Origin: Kitagawia praeruptora
Taxonomy: Eukaryota; Streptophyta; Magnoliopsida; Apiales; Apiaceae
NCBI GenBank assembly: GCA_037693485.1
Contig: CM075350.1
Span: 121,332,001 to 121,396,000 of the forward strand
Reading direction: 5' to 3'
DNA: 64,000 nucleotides
Below, in pieces: positions 43,163-53,882 of the stretch (positions are counted from its first letter, which is position 1; every line of letters begins with the position of its first letter). The notes beneath the pieces are model-generated. The model saw only the letters and a program-made list of their open reading frames with translations. It made no database searches and was not told the origin of the DNA. Made by a program: the position numbers and the translations under genes.

Positions 43163-45820
43163 TCTATACTATTATATAAAAGTCGAAACATTAAAAGTTT
43201 GGTTGGTCGGCCGATCGGTCGGTACGGTACCTGTTGATTTTACTTATTTACCCTTGCTCAATTACTACTAACTAATCAATTTCCTTTTTCAAGTAAAATA
43301 CAGTACCTTTTATATTTTATCTAACTAAAATTTCTCCTTTATGAATCAATTTCCTTTTTCAGGTTAAACATATTACCTTTTCTATTTATCAATAATTAAA
43401 TAATTTCATTTTTCAAGTAAATTAGAATATCTTTTACATTTTATCTAACTAAAATTTCTCTTTTTTAAAAACACTACGTGCAATTTTGTTTAATAAAATA
43501 ACATAATTATATTATAATTACTATTAACTAATCAACTACCTTCAGTCAAAACACGTTACCTTTTCTATTTTCTCTAACCAAAATCTTTCTTTTTCCAATT
43601 ATATCATGGACGGTTACCTTTTTCAGCCAAAACACGTTACCTTTTTCTTTTCTCTTACTAAAACCTTTTTTTTTCCGATTATATCACGGGCGTTTCTATT
43701 TAATAAAAATAAAATAATAATATTATAATACTAATAATTAATCGATTACCTTTTCAACTAAAATATATCATTTTTCTATTTTTTCTAATTAAATTCTCTT
43801 TTTCTAGAAATATAACGGGCAACATTAATTTCTCATTTTCTAAAAACTATGAGCAATTTTATACAGTAAAATAACATAATTAAATTATAATTACTATAAA
43901 CTAATCAATTGCCATTTTCACATAAATCATGTATAATCCATTTTGGTCCGGGCCTCAATATCTACTTTTTGTCTTAGAAAAAAATTGAGGATCAAACGCT
44001 TTTACTTTGTCTCCTGGGATACACCACAGGTTGGGTTTGAGAGCCGCGTGATAGGTGACTATCCAGCACGGCTCGGAGAGCACTTTTAGTCTGCGTTGGT
44101 GAATGGAAGCCCCCCTACCAAGCAAGAAAGAAACGACCCTTTCCACGCCGAAACATTAAAAGTTTGGTTGGTCGGTCGATCGGTACGGTACCTGTTGATT
44201 TTACTTATTTACCCTTACTCAATTACTACTAACTAATCAATTTCCTTTTTCAGATTAAACATATTATCTTTTCTATTTTCAAGAATTAAATAATTTCCTT
44301 TTTCAAGTAAAATACAGTACCTTTTATATTTTATCTAACTAAAATTTCTCCTTTATGAATCAATTTCCTTTTTCAGGTTAAATATATTACCTTTTCTATT
44401 TTTCAATAATTAAATAATTTCATTTTTCAAGTAAATTAGAATATCTTTTACATTTTATCTAACTAAAATTTCTCTTTTTTAAAAACACTACGTGCAATTT
44501 TGTTTAATAAAATAACATAATTATATTATAATTACTATTAACTAATCAATTACCTTCGGTCAAAACACGTTACCTTTTCTATTTTCTCTAACTAAAATCT
44601 TTCTTTTTCCAATTATATCATGGACGGTTACCTTTTTCAGCCAAAACACGTTACCTTTTTTCTTTTCTCTTACTAAAACCTCTTTTTTTTCCAATTATAT
44701 CACGGGCGTTTCTATTTAATAAAAATAAAATAATAATATTATAATACTAATAATTAATCGATTACCTTTTCAACTAAAATATATCATTTTTTCTATTTTT
44801 TCTAATTAAATTCCTTTTTTCTAGAAATATAACGGGCAACATTAATTTCTCATTTTCTAAAAACTATGAGCAATTTTATATAGTAAAATAACATAATTAA
44901 ATTATAATTACTATAAACTAATCAATTGTCATTTTCACATAAATCATGTCATCTTCATGTTACATTTCTATTTTCTTTAACAAAAATATCTCCTTTTCCA
45001 ATTATATCACCGGCGGTTGTATTTAACACTATTAGCAATTCTGTTTAATAAAATAAAATAAAATATTATAATTACTAATAATTAATCAATAACCTTTTTC
45101 AGCTAAAATATGTTACCTTTTATATTTTTCTATTTTTTTCAGTTAATTTTATTTATTTACCCTTATTTAATGGTACATGTTATTTTACGTAATTATCCTT
45201 ACTTAATTATTTATAAATACTAATAACTAATAAATTTCCTTTTTCAGGTTAAACATGTTATCTTTTCTATTTTTCAATAACTAATCTTTTTTCACATAAA
45301 ATATAAGAAATTCTTTCCTTTTTCCAAGTAAAATATGCCCTTTTCAATTTTTCAATAGCTAATTTTTCTTTTTACGTAAAATACAGTTTATCTAGCTAAA
45401 ATTTTTCCTTTTCTAAAAAAACTATGAGCAATCATGTTTAATAAAATAATATATTATAATTACTAATAATTAACCAATTACCTTTTTCAGCTAAAATACA
45501 TTAACTTTTCTATTTTTTTTTATTTTTTTCAGAAAAACCAATTTGGTTTGCTTTATTTAAGTACAATAAAATAAGAACAATATAATAACTAATAACTAAC
45601 CGATTACGTTTTTCAGCTAAAATATTTCATCTTTTCAATATTTTCAAACTAAAATCCATCATTTTCTAAAAATATCACGGACAACAAATATATAATTATA
45701 TCAGATCATATTTTTTAAAATTTTAAGTCAAGAAAATTTATGTCTTAAAATTTTTAAGTCAAATTAAAAAAATTCTGTTATATTAAAGAACATCCGTGCA
45801 TCGCACGGGTTTTAAGCTAG
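43163..45820 (+). mobile_element. Non-autonomous Helitron, 2658 bp, internally duplicated
   Basis: Starts TCTATACTATTATATAAAAG, ends with hairpin CCGTGCATCGCACGG and TTTTAAGCTAG, and sits between A (43162) and T (45821). These are canonical Helitron features. Its 5' part (43175-43930) is repeated at 44143-44945 (both begin GAAACATTAAAAGTTTGG), with a foreign 212-bp spacer between. No Rep/helicase is encoded. A tandem repeat of the target after the element (45839-45878) keeps an empty copy of the insertion site. Confidence 0.85.
43931..44142 (+). other. Organelle-like group II intron fragment inside the Helitron
   Basis: This GC-richer spacer between the two Helitron repeats contains, at 44041-44074, exactly 34 nt that fold as a group II intron domain V: GAGCCGCGTG on the 5' side, a GTGA (GNRA) loop, a 2-nt CA bulge, and GCACGGCTC on the 3' side. 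The catalytic AGC triad is present at positions 2-4. One C-A mismatch in the lower stem would be repaired by C-to-U editing, as occurs in plant mitochondria. The following bases could be domain VI and exon. I infer transfer from mitochondrial (less likely plastid) DNA. The source intron is not identified. Confidence 0.65.
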
Positions 45821-46068
45821 TATATATTAAAGTACATTATAGTTTACAAAATCTAAACAATATATATTAAAGTACATTAGATATAATTTCTAAAGATAAC
45901 ATTTTTATCATAATTTTTATATATTATATATGTGATATTTTGTCAAAATTTAATCAATTTCACCATCAAAAATCAAATAGGATAAAAGATTTAGGACGGA
46001 TGGAGCAATTAGTAAAAATAAATTAGAAATTTTTCTTAAAATTATTTGGTTGAATAGGGATAAATTTA

Positions 46069-46468
46069 GGGGTGATGGCCCAAAATAATCACCTGGGAAA
46101 CTGTATGGCTCTTTTTACTGACAAGACACGGTACATCGTGTACCGTGATAGGGGTGTGTTGCGGAGATGCGTGTTCCGTAACAGGGCATGATACGGAGCT
46201 CCGTGTTCCGTAACAGGGCATGATACGGTGGACGGTATTCCGTGACAGTGCTGCGCACCCATCTAACATGGTGCACAGTCCACCGTATCATGCTAACACG
46301 GAGGACGCAGCTCCGTATCATGCATAATACGGAGGACGGTGTTTCGCATCACCCTAACACGGAGGACGATTCTCCGTATCCCATCGGTATTTTGGGTAAT
46401 TTTTTTCAAAATCAGTATTTTGGACAAAAACTTGTGAAAAATAGGCATTTTGGTCATTTTCTCTAAAT
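46069..46468. mobile_element. CpG-rich non-autonomous element, CCAAAAT ends
   Basis: Left GATGGCCCAAAATAATCACC and, near the right, CAGTATTTTGGACAAAAA then GGCATTTTGGTCATTTT. The inside is an array of short imperfect motifs on both strands (ATACGGAG, CTCCGTAT, ACACGGAGGAC, TCCGTAACAGGGCATGATAC). It shares its ends and TTTTTACTGAC with the block at 16690-17625. Overlapping frames on both strands come from the repeat and are not credible genes. Confidence 0.5.
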
Positions 46469-46758
46469 TTAGCGACCGGAAATCATGGATAATAGACTAC
46501 CAGTTGGCAGTTGTTGCTTGGTTACGAGTTTTTCACTTTTTCCTTGTACCGTTGTTTATATTTTTATACATGCACGTGTTTTTTTTTTGGATTGAAATAG
46601 GAAATAAATTAAAAGTAAAGATAAATAATCTAGAATATGAACTAACGAAGGAATCAAGTGTAATAAAATCATACTTTTAATATCCTCAATTAAAACTATA
46701 CTAAATTTTAATAGATTGTAGAATTCGAAGTCTTGAGATTTTTATGTTTACTTTAGTA

Positions 46759-47019
46759 CTCTCTCCGTCCCAATTTACATGTCCATTTTCTAAAAAGTAC
46801 ACATATTATAGTTGGGTAAAATTTTCTAACTAATACCTTTATTTAATACATTGGAAAATGATAATAGAGTTAAGTTTAAAAAAATCAAATTTTTGATACA
46901 ATGAATGTAGGGATAGTTTTGTAAAATTACACTTAAATTTGCATTGAAAGAAGAAAAGAGACATGTAATTTGGAACAAATTTATTTTAGAAAAGGAACAT
47001 GTATTTTGAGAGGAGGGAG
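46759..47019. mobile_element. Stowaway MITE, 261 bp
   Basis: CTCTCTCCGTCCCAATTTAC to GAGAGGAGGGAG, with TA on both sides. Inner TACATGTCCATTTTC and inverted GAACATGTATTTTG extend the terminal repeats. It differs from families A and B. Confidence 0.8.
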
Positions 47020-47094
47020 TACCCTTGTTTATGTTTGTTGAATTATATACGGAGTAGAAATGTAGAATATGTTTGTTAGAGAATTAGTAAGTTA

Positions 47095-47353
47095 CTCCCT
47101 CTGTCCCTTATTGATCTTCCCATTTGAAATGTCGGGACTGTTCATAACATGAGACAAATTACTAATTTACGTCTATTCTATAAGACCAAATATAGTTATG
47201 AGTGATCTTGTTGGATTCGTATTTATGAGTACTTTAATACAGTGAAGTTTTCATATTCAATACTAATACGAAATTAAAGATATTAACGAGTAAAAGTGTG
47301 CGTTGGCAAACGTGCCCGAGTGAAATGGGAAAAGTTTTTAGGGACGGAGGGAG
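47095..47353. mobile_element. Stowaway MITE (family B), reverse orientation
   Basis: CTCCCTCTGTCCC to GGGACGGAGGGAG with TA at both ends. The inside has GTTCATAACATGAGACAAATT and GCGTTGGCAAACGTG, the reverse complement of the other family B copies. Confidence 0.85.
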
Positions 47354-47655
47354 TATTATTTTGTCGTGCGACTTTTCAAATGCGTGTTTACTTTTCCGTA
47401 CATGCTCACATATGTAAAATATTAGTGCACATTTTTTAAATCAGAAAAGATAACTTCCTAAATTAGTGAAATGATGCCCATGGAGTCCTGGACCATGTGC
47501 AAAAAATATCGTAAGAGTTATCCTGTCTGTCTCAGTCTGCACACGCATTTTTCCCATATAAAAAGAATGAGACATCTGAAGTTGTGAACCAACTCATGTT
47601 TGTGTTGCCACACAGGTGATTAGATAACATTCCAGTGACGAAAATTGAGTTCATG

Positions 47656-48850
47656 TTTTTTTTTTGATAAATAATATGATTTTATTAATATTAAAATATC
47701 AAAATTCAGTCGGGACAAACTCCTAAATTGTATTGTGAAAAAAAAACGAACTAGATAAATAGTCATATTGTTTTCACAAATTGCTTAACACATGGAAAAT
47801 TCAAATTATTTAATCTAAAAAGTATTACAATGATATCTCGACCAATCCAAGCTACATCAGACATCAGCTGTGAAACTAGTAACATTGCAATTGACCTTCA
47901 CCTAAGCACCATCTGTAGCCCAATGTTTAGAACTATCAGTTACATCAACTGATATTGGAGCAACAAATACCCCCAAAATATGAACAACTTTTTGTTGTGA
48001 AAGATGAGCTCTTGTGGTATTCACCACCGTCCCAGATTCGATGTGAGCCTTATAGATCTCTCAAAATATCATATAAATCTTTCTCAGAAAAACTACCGAA
48101 ACCCATGACAAGACGCACAAAAAATCAAAATATAACACACTAAGAGCATGGCCAATGGTTGTGCTAAAACAGATGGAGCTATTGTTATAATATAGCACTA
48201 AAAAGTGGTTTTTTGTGCTAAAATAACAACATGTCTCCAATGATTTGTGCTATATCTTGTTTCATATTTAACCTTTTTGGGGTGTTTGTGCTAAAAAATG
48301 TCATGAAGCAAAACAAATGTAGAAATGATTTCCCTCCTTTTTATATCCCCCACTCACTTTTTACCTTTTTGGGGTGTTTCAAAATATAGCATTGTGCTAT
48401 TTTAGCAAAAGCTATAGAACACCATTTGATTTCAATATTTTGTATTTGGTGCTATAATATAGCTATAGCACAAGATATATCACACCATTGGCCTTGCTCT
48501 AACATCCCAAAAAAATGGGCACGAATAACAACCTTAACAAGGTAATAAGATCTTACCCAAAAAGGATTAGATCTCGATTTTATTAGAAAAACTGGTAAAT
48601 AGAAAAGACGATGGAAGAACGAAGGAGCCTTGATCGATAAAAAGGAATGAAGGAGATGGAGAAGTGACGACTAAAACCTAGGGAATCGACTCTCCAAAAC
48701 AGCATTTTTAGAATGTGTGTATGTCTTTCTTTCTCAAGTTGAGTTCTTGTTAATGTCATAGATTCAGTTCCTCTTTTCTTTTTTATGTTAAACCATTTTT
48801 ATAATCTGATGGACTATAAATAAATCCACCTTCCTTACGGCCTACGGCCA
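47656..48850 (-). mobile_element. Antisense poly(A) retroelement remnant, split by a MITE
   Basis: A run of 10 T (47656-47665) followed by GATAAATAATATGATTTTATTAATA looks like the 3' end of a LINE-type insert read backwards. The sequence after it (to about 48140, and again from 48503) has no recognisable domain, and the 5' border is not visible. The call rests mainly on the tail, so it is tentative. Confidence 0.3.
48144..48499. mobile_element. Tourist-type (PIF/Harbinger) MITE, 356 bp
   Basis: GAGCATGGCCAATGG at the left and CCATTGGCCTTGCTC at the right form terminal inverted repeats, flanked by TAA at 48141-48143 and 48500-48502. A 3-bp TAA duplication is the PIF/Harbinger hallmark. The inside is AT-rich with GCTATATT/AATATAGC motifs. 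Confidence 0.88.
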
Positions 48851-48856
48851 ACGAGC

Positions 48857-49268
48857 TGCTGAAACCAAAAGGGGAAGGATCCCTACGACCGCAGTTAACC
48901 CTTCGGGGCCATGACCTATCGGTCTTTCCAATGGATCACTGTGACACCTATCAAGCACCTGGACATGTGTCCTCCCCATGATTGCTAGTCACCCCTGAAA
49001 ACCCGGAAATCCCCCCACCTGTCGACCATAGGGTTGCTCAGTCACCCTTAGATATGCTTTGTCACCTATACAATAGGAACACGTGTCAAAAATAGAAGGG
49101 GTAACACAAATGACTCACTAAAAATACCTGCCCTATAAAAGGAATCAAAAATCTAGGATGAAGACTAATGACCAATTTCACAATACAATACCTCTCGGAC
49201 ATGAAAAACGTAAATAAGGATCTCGAGATGATGGCTACGGATAAACTATGAAAACCTTACGGCCATCA
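48857..49268 (+). repeat. LTR 1 of a small non-autonomous LTR element
   Basis: 412 bp starting TGCTGAAACC and ending GGCCATCA, about 98 percent identical by eye to 51527-51938. CCTATAAAAGG near 49131 is a TATA box. The flanking CGAGC (48852-48856) would be the target duplication; its partner is not in the window. Confidence 0.85.
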
Positions 49269-49270
49269 TT

Positions 49271-49288
49271 TGGCACCGCCGCCGGGGA
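49271..49288 (+). other. Primer binding site, tRNA-Asp type
   Basis: TGGCACCGCCGCCGGGGA two bases after LTR 1. It is a tRNA-Asp-type site, with an A where the second copy (51941-51958) has G. Confidence 0.75.
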
Positions 49289-49318
49289 TCAAAAGTACAC
49301 ACCGTCTTAATATAATTA

Positions 49319-49577
49319 CTCCCTCCGTCCCAAAAAACTTTTCCCATTTCCCTTGGACACGTTTGTCAACGCATGCTTTTGATCGTTAATATCTTTAATT
49401 TCGTATTAGTATTCAATATAAAAACTTTACTGTATTAAAGTACTCATAAATACGAATTCAACAAGATCACTCATGACTATATTTAATTCTATAGATTAGC
49501 CGTAAATTAGTAATTTGTCTCTTGTTATGAACAGTGCCGACATATCAAACGAGAAAAACAATATGGGACGGAGGGAG
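49319..49577. mobile_element. Stowaway MITE (family B) in the LTR element leader
   Basis: CTCCCTCCGTCCC to GGGACGGAGGGAG with TA on both sides. The second internal copy at 51981-51990 reads ATAATTACCAAAC without it, giving a direct empty-site comparison that confirms both ends and the TA duplication. Confidence 0.93.
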
Positions 49578-49629
49578 TACCAAACAACGACCACAAACCT
49601 TGATCCGTTTCTTCTAGTAGTTTGAAAAT

Positions 49630-50112
49630 ATGAGTAACGAATCATCAAATCAAAACAGTTCTTCCAAGTCCTCGTCATCAAGGTCTTCTCGGTCTTCCAA
49701 TCACAGTCGCTTCTCAGATCTCATAGCCCAGCAAAGACATATGCAAGAACAAATGGATTATCTAGCTGCTCAGATGGCTCAAAAGTACTACGGTTACCAT
49801 CCTCCTTATTACCCAGAGCAGGTGCAGGGGTCTTACTCCACACAATTTCCCCAACCGAGCTTCTCTGCTCTGTCCCAGTCTTCGTCCCACGAAAGAATTC
49901 ATGGACGAAGCTCCAACTCTAGTCAAAGTACTTCAAGGACACAAGGAGAATCTTCTTTTGGATCCCAAAGATCAACCCGTTCCCGGTTCCACCCGAGAAG
50001 AAGTCCTTATCAAAGGAGAGACACACAGCCTTGGAGCTCTGGAGCTAGCCGCCGAAGAAGGTATGTATCTTCTAATCCTCGTAGACATACCCCTCCCATC
50101 ATTATTCAGTAA
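49630..50112 (+). CDS. Orphan ORF of the small LTR element, 160 aa
   Basis: The only sizeable frame of this element; function not recognised. It starts MSNESSNQNSSSKSSSS, a Ser/Asn-rich stretch, then RHMQEQMDYLAAQMAQ (short helix), a Tyr/Pro-rich stretch (YYGYHPPYYPEQVQG), and a Ser/Arg-rich tail ending RRHTPPIIIQ. There is no capsid, zinc knuckle, protease or polymerase domain. It could be the N-terminal remnant of a gag or a small packaging or RNA-binding peptide; neither is shown. The second copy at 52039 is cut by a stop. Confidence 0.5.
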   Translation: MSNESSNQNSSSKSSSSRSSRSSNHSRFSDLIAQQRHMQEQMDYLAAQMAQKYYGYHPPYYPEQVQGSYSTQFPQPSFSALSQSSSHERIHGRSSNSSQSTSRTQGESSFGSQRSTRSRFHPRRSPYQRRDTQPWSSGASRRRRYVSSNPRRHTPPIIIQ

Positions 50113-51526
50113 AATACTCAAGCTGAACAGCCGGGGGGGAACCGAAGGGGTTTGGGCAAGGCTGGCCAGGTTGGATGGTCTGGTTGCGGGAGTTCAGCTG
50201 GAGGCCCCAGGGTCTCCTTCGTTGGGTCCCCTCTTCTTCTGAGCCTCCTATCGGCTACTTGAAGTTACCGTTTGAGTCGACCCTTGATGCCCATGAATAC
50301 TAGAACCAATATATGTGGCCTCACGGCTACGGTTTGAATTGACATTTTCAAGTCATAAGCAAATATATGTGATTATTTCCTAAGTCACACATGGATCATC
50401 TGTCTGTGGTAATTATTGAGATTACTTACAAGTATTGTTATCATGATTGATTTTTTTGGCTTCACTAAATTAATAAGTATCAGTACGGCTAATTGATATG
50501 TAAATTATGCGTGACTACAACCCATTTTGAAAGAACCTACAGCCTTTAGAAGTCTTAGCGGCATGTACATGCCTATTCTTTTAGATGCGTGACACATTTA
50601 TGTCTGTCATCTACACATTCTGGCCCAATGCTTTAGCACTTCTATGCTGCATATTATTTTTGCTCCTAACTTTGTTGAAGAAGCTCCCATATCTCTTAAA
50701 AGCTTGCGTCACTGATCTTTACGCTTGAGGCTGTCTGTTGTAGTTATACGAAAAATAGTTGGAATCACTTCCGCTCCTAAAATTTGGAAGTGATGTACCT
50801 AACTCGCCTCAGTTACAGTAGAGCTAATGTGTCGTAATCACCACAGACATAATATTCTTGATCTACCCGAAAGCGGACCAACATTTCTAGTAGTCATTTA
50901 AGTTGGTTACCAGGGGCTATAGTCATAATTAACCCTCCTCGCATACTTAAATACATTAATGTTGAATTAATCGAGGGGACATCAAATCATCATATAACCA
51001 ATATATGTGGTTCCTCAAGGCCTTTTGCGCCCACAGCTACGGTTTGAACTTGAATGTTTATTGATCCAAGTGCCGTGATAATGTTTTGCAGACCCCATAT
51101 AATTTTTTGCATTAAGATTGCTCCGTTTTTCTGCATTATTCCCTTTAAATTGCACTATGCACTGTTTTCTACACTCTGCATTAGGTTGTGTTTCTATTTT
51201 GTTCAGCACTATTATGTGTTAATAGTTGCACATTTCAATTGTTATTACTCAACTACCAAAAACAGTAAACTGCAGCAAATCTAATTATCTATTCAACCTA
51301 AAGATTGAACTTCATTTTAGGGGCAAATGATGGATCATTTATTAAATAAACCTGGCCCAATATAATAATAATCCTGGCCCAAGTACTTTTACAAAGCCCA
51401 ACCCAATTGTACTACAAATATCTAAAACGAATGTAAAGATCAGGGAATGACTCAGGTTCTAAAGGAGGATATTTTGAGAAAGGATATATAGGGGGACTGG
51501 GTGGACTACAGAAAGGGAGATTTTTT
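50113..51526 (+). other. Non-coding internal region of the small LTR element
   Basis: About 1.4 kb without a credible gene. AACCAATATATGTGG and GCTACGGTTTGAA each occur twice (near 50303/50998 and 50329/51031), a small internal duplication. The region ends GACTACAGAAAGGGAGATTTTT just before LTR 2, which includes a purine-rich tract fit to serve as polypurine tract. Confidence 0.6.
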
Positions 51527-51938
51527 TGCTGAAACCGAAAGGGGAAGGATCCCTACGACCGCAGTTAACCCTACGGGGCCACGACCTATCAGTCTTTCAA
51601 ATGGATCACTGTGACACCTATCAAGCACCTGGACATGTGTCCTCCCCATGATTGCTAGTCACCCCTGAAAACCTGGAAATCCCCCCACCTGTCGACCGTA
51701 GGGTTGCTCAGTCACCCTTAGATATGCTTTGTCACCTATACAATAGGAACACGTGTCAAAAACAGAAGGGGTAACACAAATGACTCACTAAAAATACCTG
51801 CCCTATAAAAGGAATCAAAAATCTAGGATGAAGACTAATGACCAATTTCACAATACAATACTTCTCGGACATGAAAAACGTAAATCAGGATCTCGAGATG
51901 ATGGCTACGGATAAACTATGAAAACCTTACGGCCATCA
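51527..51938 (+). repeat. LTR 2 of the small non-autonomous LTR element
   Basis: 412 bp, TGCTGAAACC..GGCCATCA, with about 9-10 differences from LTR 1. It is followed not by a target duplication but by a second primer site (51941-51958) and a second leader and ORF, so it acts as both a 3' and a 5' LTR. Confidence 0.85.
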
Positions 51939-52557
51939 TTTGGCGCCGCCGCCGGGGATCAAAAGTACTTACCGTCTTAATATAATTACCAAACAACGAC
52001 CACAAACCTTGATCCGTTTCTTCTAGTAGTTTGAAAATATGAGTAACGAATCATCAAATCAAAACAGTTCTTCCAAGTCCTCATCATCAAAGTCTTCTCG
52101 GTCTTCCAATCACAGTCGCTTCTCAGATCTCAGAGCCCAGCAAAGACATATGCAAGAACAAATGGATTATTTAGCTGCTCAGATGGCTCAAAATTACTAC
52201 GGTTACCATCCTCCTTATTACCCAGAGCAGGTGCAGGGGTCTTACTCCACACAATTTCCCCAACCGAGCTTCTCTGTTCGGTCCCAATCTTCGTCCCACG
52301 AAAGAATTCATGGACGAAGCTCCAACTCTAGTCAAAGTACTTCAAGGACACAAGGAAAATCTTCTTCTGGATCCCAATGATCAATCCGTTTTCGGTTCCG
52401 CCCGAGAAGAAGTCCTTATGAAAAGGAGAGACACACAGCCTCAGAGCTCTAGAGCTAGCAGCCGAAGGAGGTATGGATCTTCTAATCCTCATAGGCATAC
52501 CCCTCCCATCATTATTCAACAAAATACTCAAGCTGAACATCCAGGGGGGAGCGAAGG
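51939..52557 (+). mobile_element. Second internal region of the tandem small LTR element
   Basis: It repeats the leader and ORF found at 49269-50150, and is then interrupted by the copia element whose LTR starts at 52558 (flank GAAGG, 52553-52557). The continuation should lie beyond the copia element, outside the window. Confidence 0.8.
52039..52380 (+). pseudogene. Second copy of the orphan ORF, truncated by a stop
   Basis: Nearly identical to the ORF at 49630 for 113 codons, then TGA at 52378-52380 where the first copy has AGA. Related sequence continues after it with a frame change. No domain is recognised. Confidence 0.65.
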
Positions 52558-53836
52558 TGTTAGTCACAGAGGCATGCCTGTTTACATCAAATAACAAGCC
52601 TAATTGTTTGTAATGCTTTGCATTACTTACATGACCTCTTAACTGAGGGAACCTCTAGTTGTAGAGTCACTACTTGTTCTGTACCTGTAATAGGCACCAA
52701 ATCCTAGTTGTGTAACTGTACTTATATAGTCAAGAATAATGCTTGAAAGAAGTTCGAAGGTTCATGCCTCAAGCAAGAAGATAAAGACTACCAAATAATC
52801 ACAGTTGGGATTTGAAGAAAGTGAAGAATTCCTAAGTACCAATTCAAGAAGTAGTTTTGTCTATTCGAGAAGTCCAGCATTCGAGAAGTCAGGGATTCGA
52901 TATCTCAAGACACTATTCGATATCTCTGAATACATTGTTCGATATCTCAGAGATTCGATATGTCTATTACTCTGTTCGAGAACTCAAGAAGTCAACAAGT
53001 CAAAAGTAGTATTCGAGTTCTCAAGGAGTCAACAAGTCAAAGTTCCATTCGATATCTCAAGGACTCAGAAAGCTATTCGATATCTCGAGGATTCAATAAG
53101 TCAAATGTTCTATTCGACAACTCAAGGAATCCTGATGAAAAAGAGCTATTCGAGAAGTAATTCGATATGTCAACATAACAGTGTTCGAGAACTCAGAGTT
53201 ATCGATCAAGTCAATTCTAGTTCTCAAATCACTTACTTAGTCACTTCTCGAATACACTCTTGGAGACAAAATACTGGAGAAATTGTACAAGTCAGAAACC
53301 TGCAACAAGCCAAAGCACTTTATGGATCTCAATCTGTAACGTGCTCTGGAAAGCCTACAAAGAAGCTTGGAGAGATATAGAAGAGACAAAGGGCTAAAGA
53401 AATGGATTTGAACAGGCTTTGCAAAGTCAAATCTGTAACTGTTTGGACTCTTACTAAAATAGGATAGACAGACTAGAAAGTAATTTGTTTAGCTACCTTA
53501 TTTGTAGTAAGTAGGTTGTATCCATACTCTATAAGGATACAGCCTCACTTCCTTAGCAACTAACTTTTGGAGAGTCAAGTTTTTCATATTCATTGTAAGC
53601 AATATCTCTCTGAGAAAAACGAAGCTGAGAATACTATCATTTGTATTCACAGATTGTAGCAACCTTTATCTAATAATACATTAGATTAAAGTGATATTGT
53701 GACTTGTGTTGTTCTTTATCCGCACCTACATCTTTGCACACACAAACACTTATCTGCTACACAGACTCAACAAAGAAAAGTTCAAGAATCCATTCACCCC
53801 CCCTCTGTATTCTTTTACTGTATTCCATACTCAACA
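52558..53836 (+). repeat. 5' LTR of the plus-strand copia element
   Basis: 1279 bp, starts TGTTAGTCACAG, ends ACTCAACA, and matches the minus-strand LTR at 15139-16425. ATTCGATATCTCA and TTCGAGAACTCAA motifs are repeated through 52860-53260, including six exact TTCGAGAA/TTCTCGAA sites. The 5' flank is GAAGG. Confidence 0.9.
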
Positions 53837-53838
53837 AG

Positions 53839-53851
53839 TGGTATTAGAGAG
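53839..53851 (+). other. Primer binding site, tRNA-Met type, one change
   Basis: TGGTATTAGAGAG lies 2 nt after the LTR. It has T where the minus-strand copy and tRNA-Met complement have C (TGGTATCAGAG). Confidence 0.8.
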
Positions 53852-53882
53852 GGCTGTTTATTCAAAAACAGAAAAAACGATC

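Noticed and set aside
46066..46466. Overlapping frames on both strands with repeated peptide phrases
   Set aside because: They come from short inverted CpG-rich motifs in a non-autonomous element; no frame is favoured.
52860..53260. Regular TTCGA-rich repeats that could suggest a CRISPR-like array
   Set aside because: Units are degenerate, spacing is uneven, spacers are not unique, and the sequence is a plant LTR.
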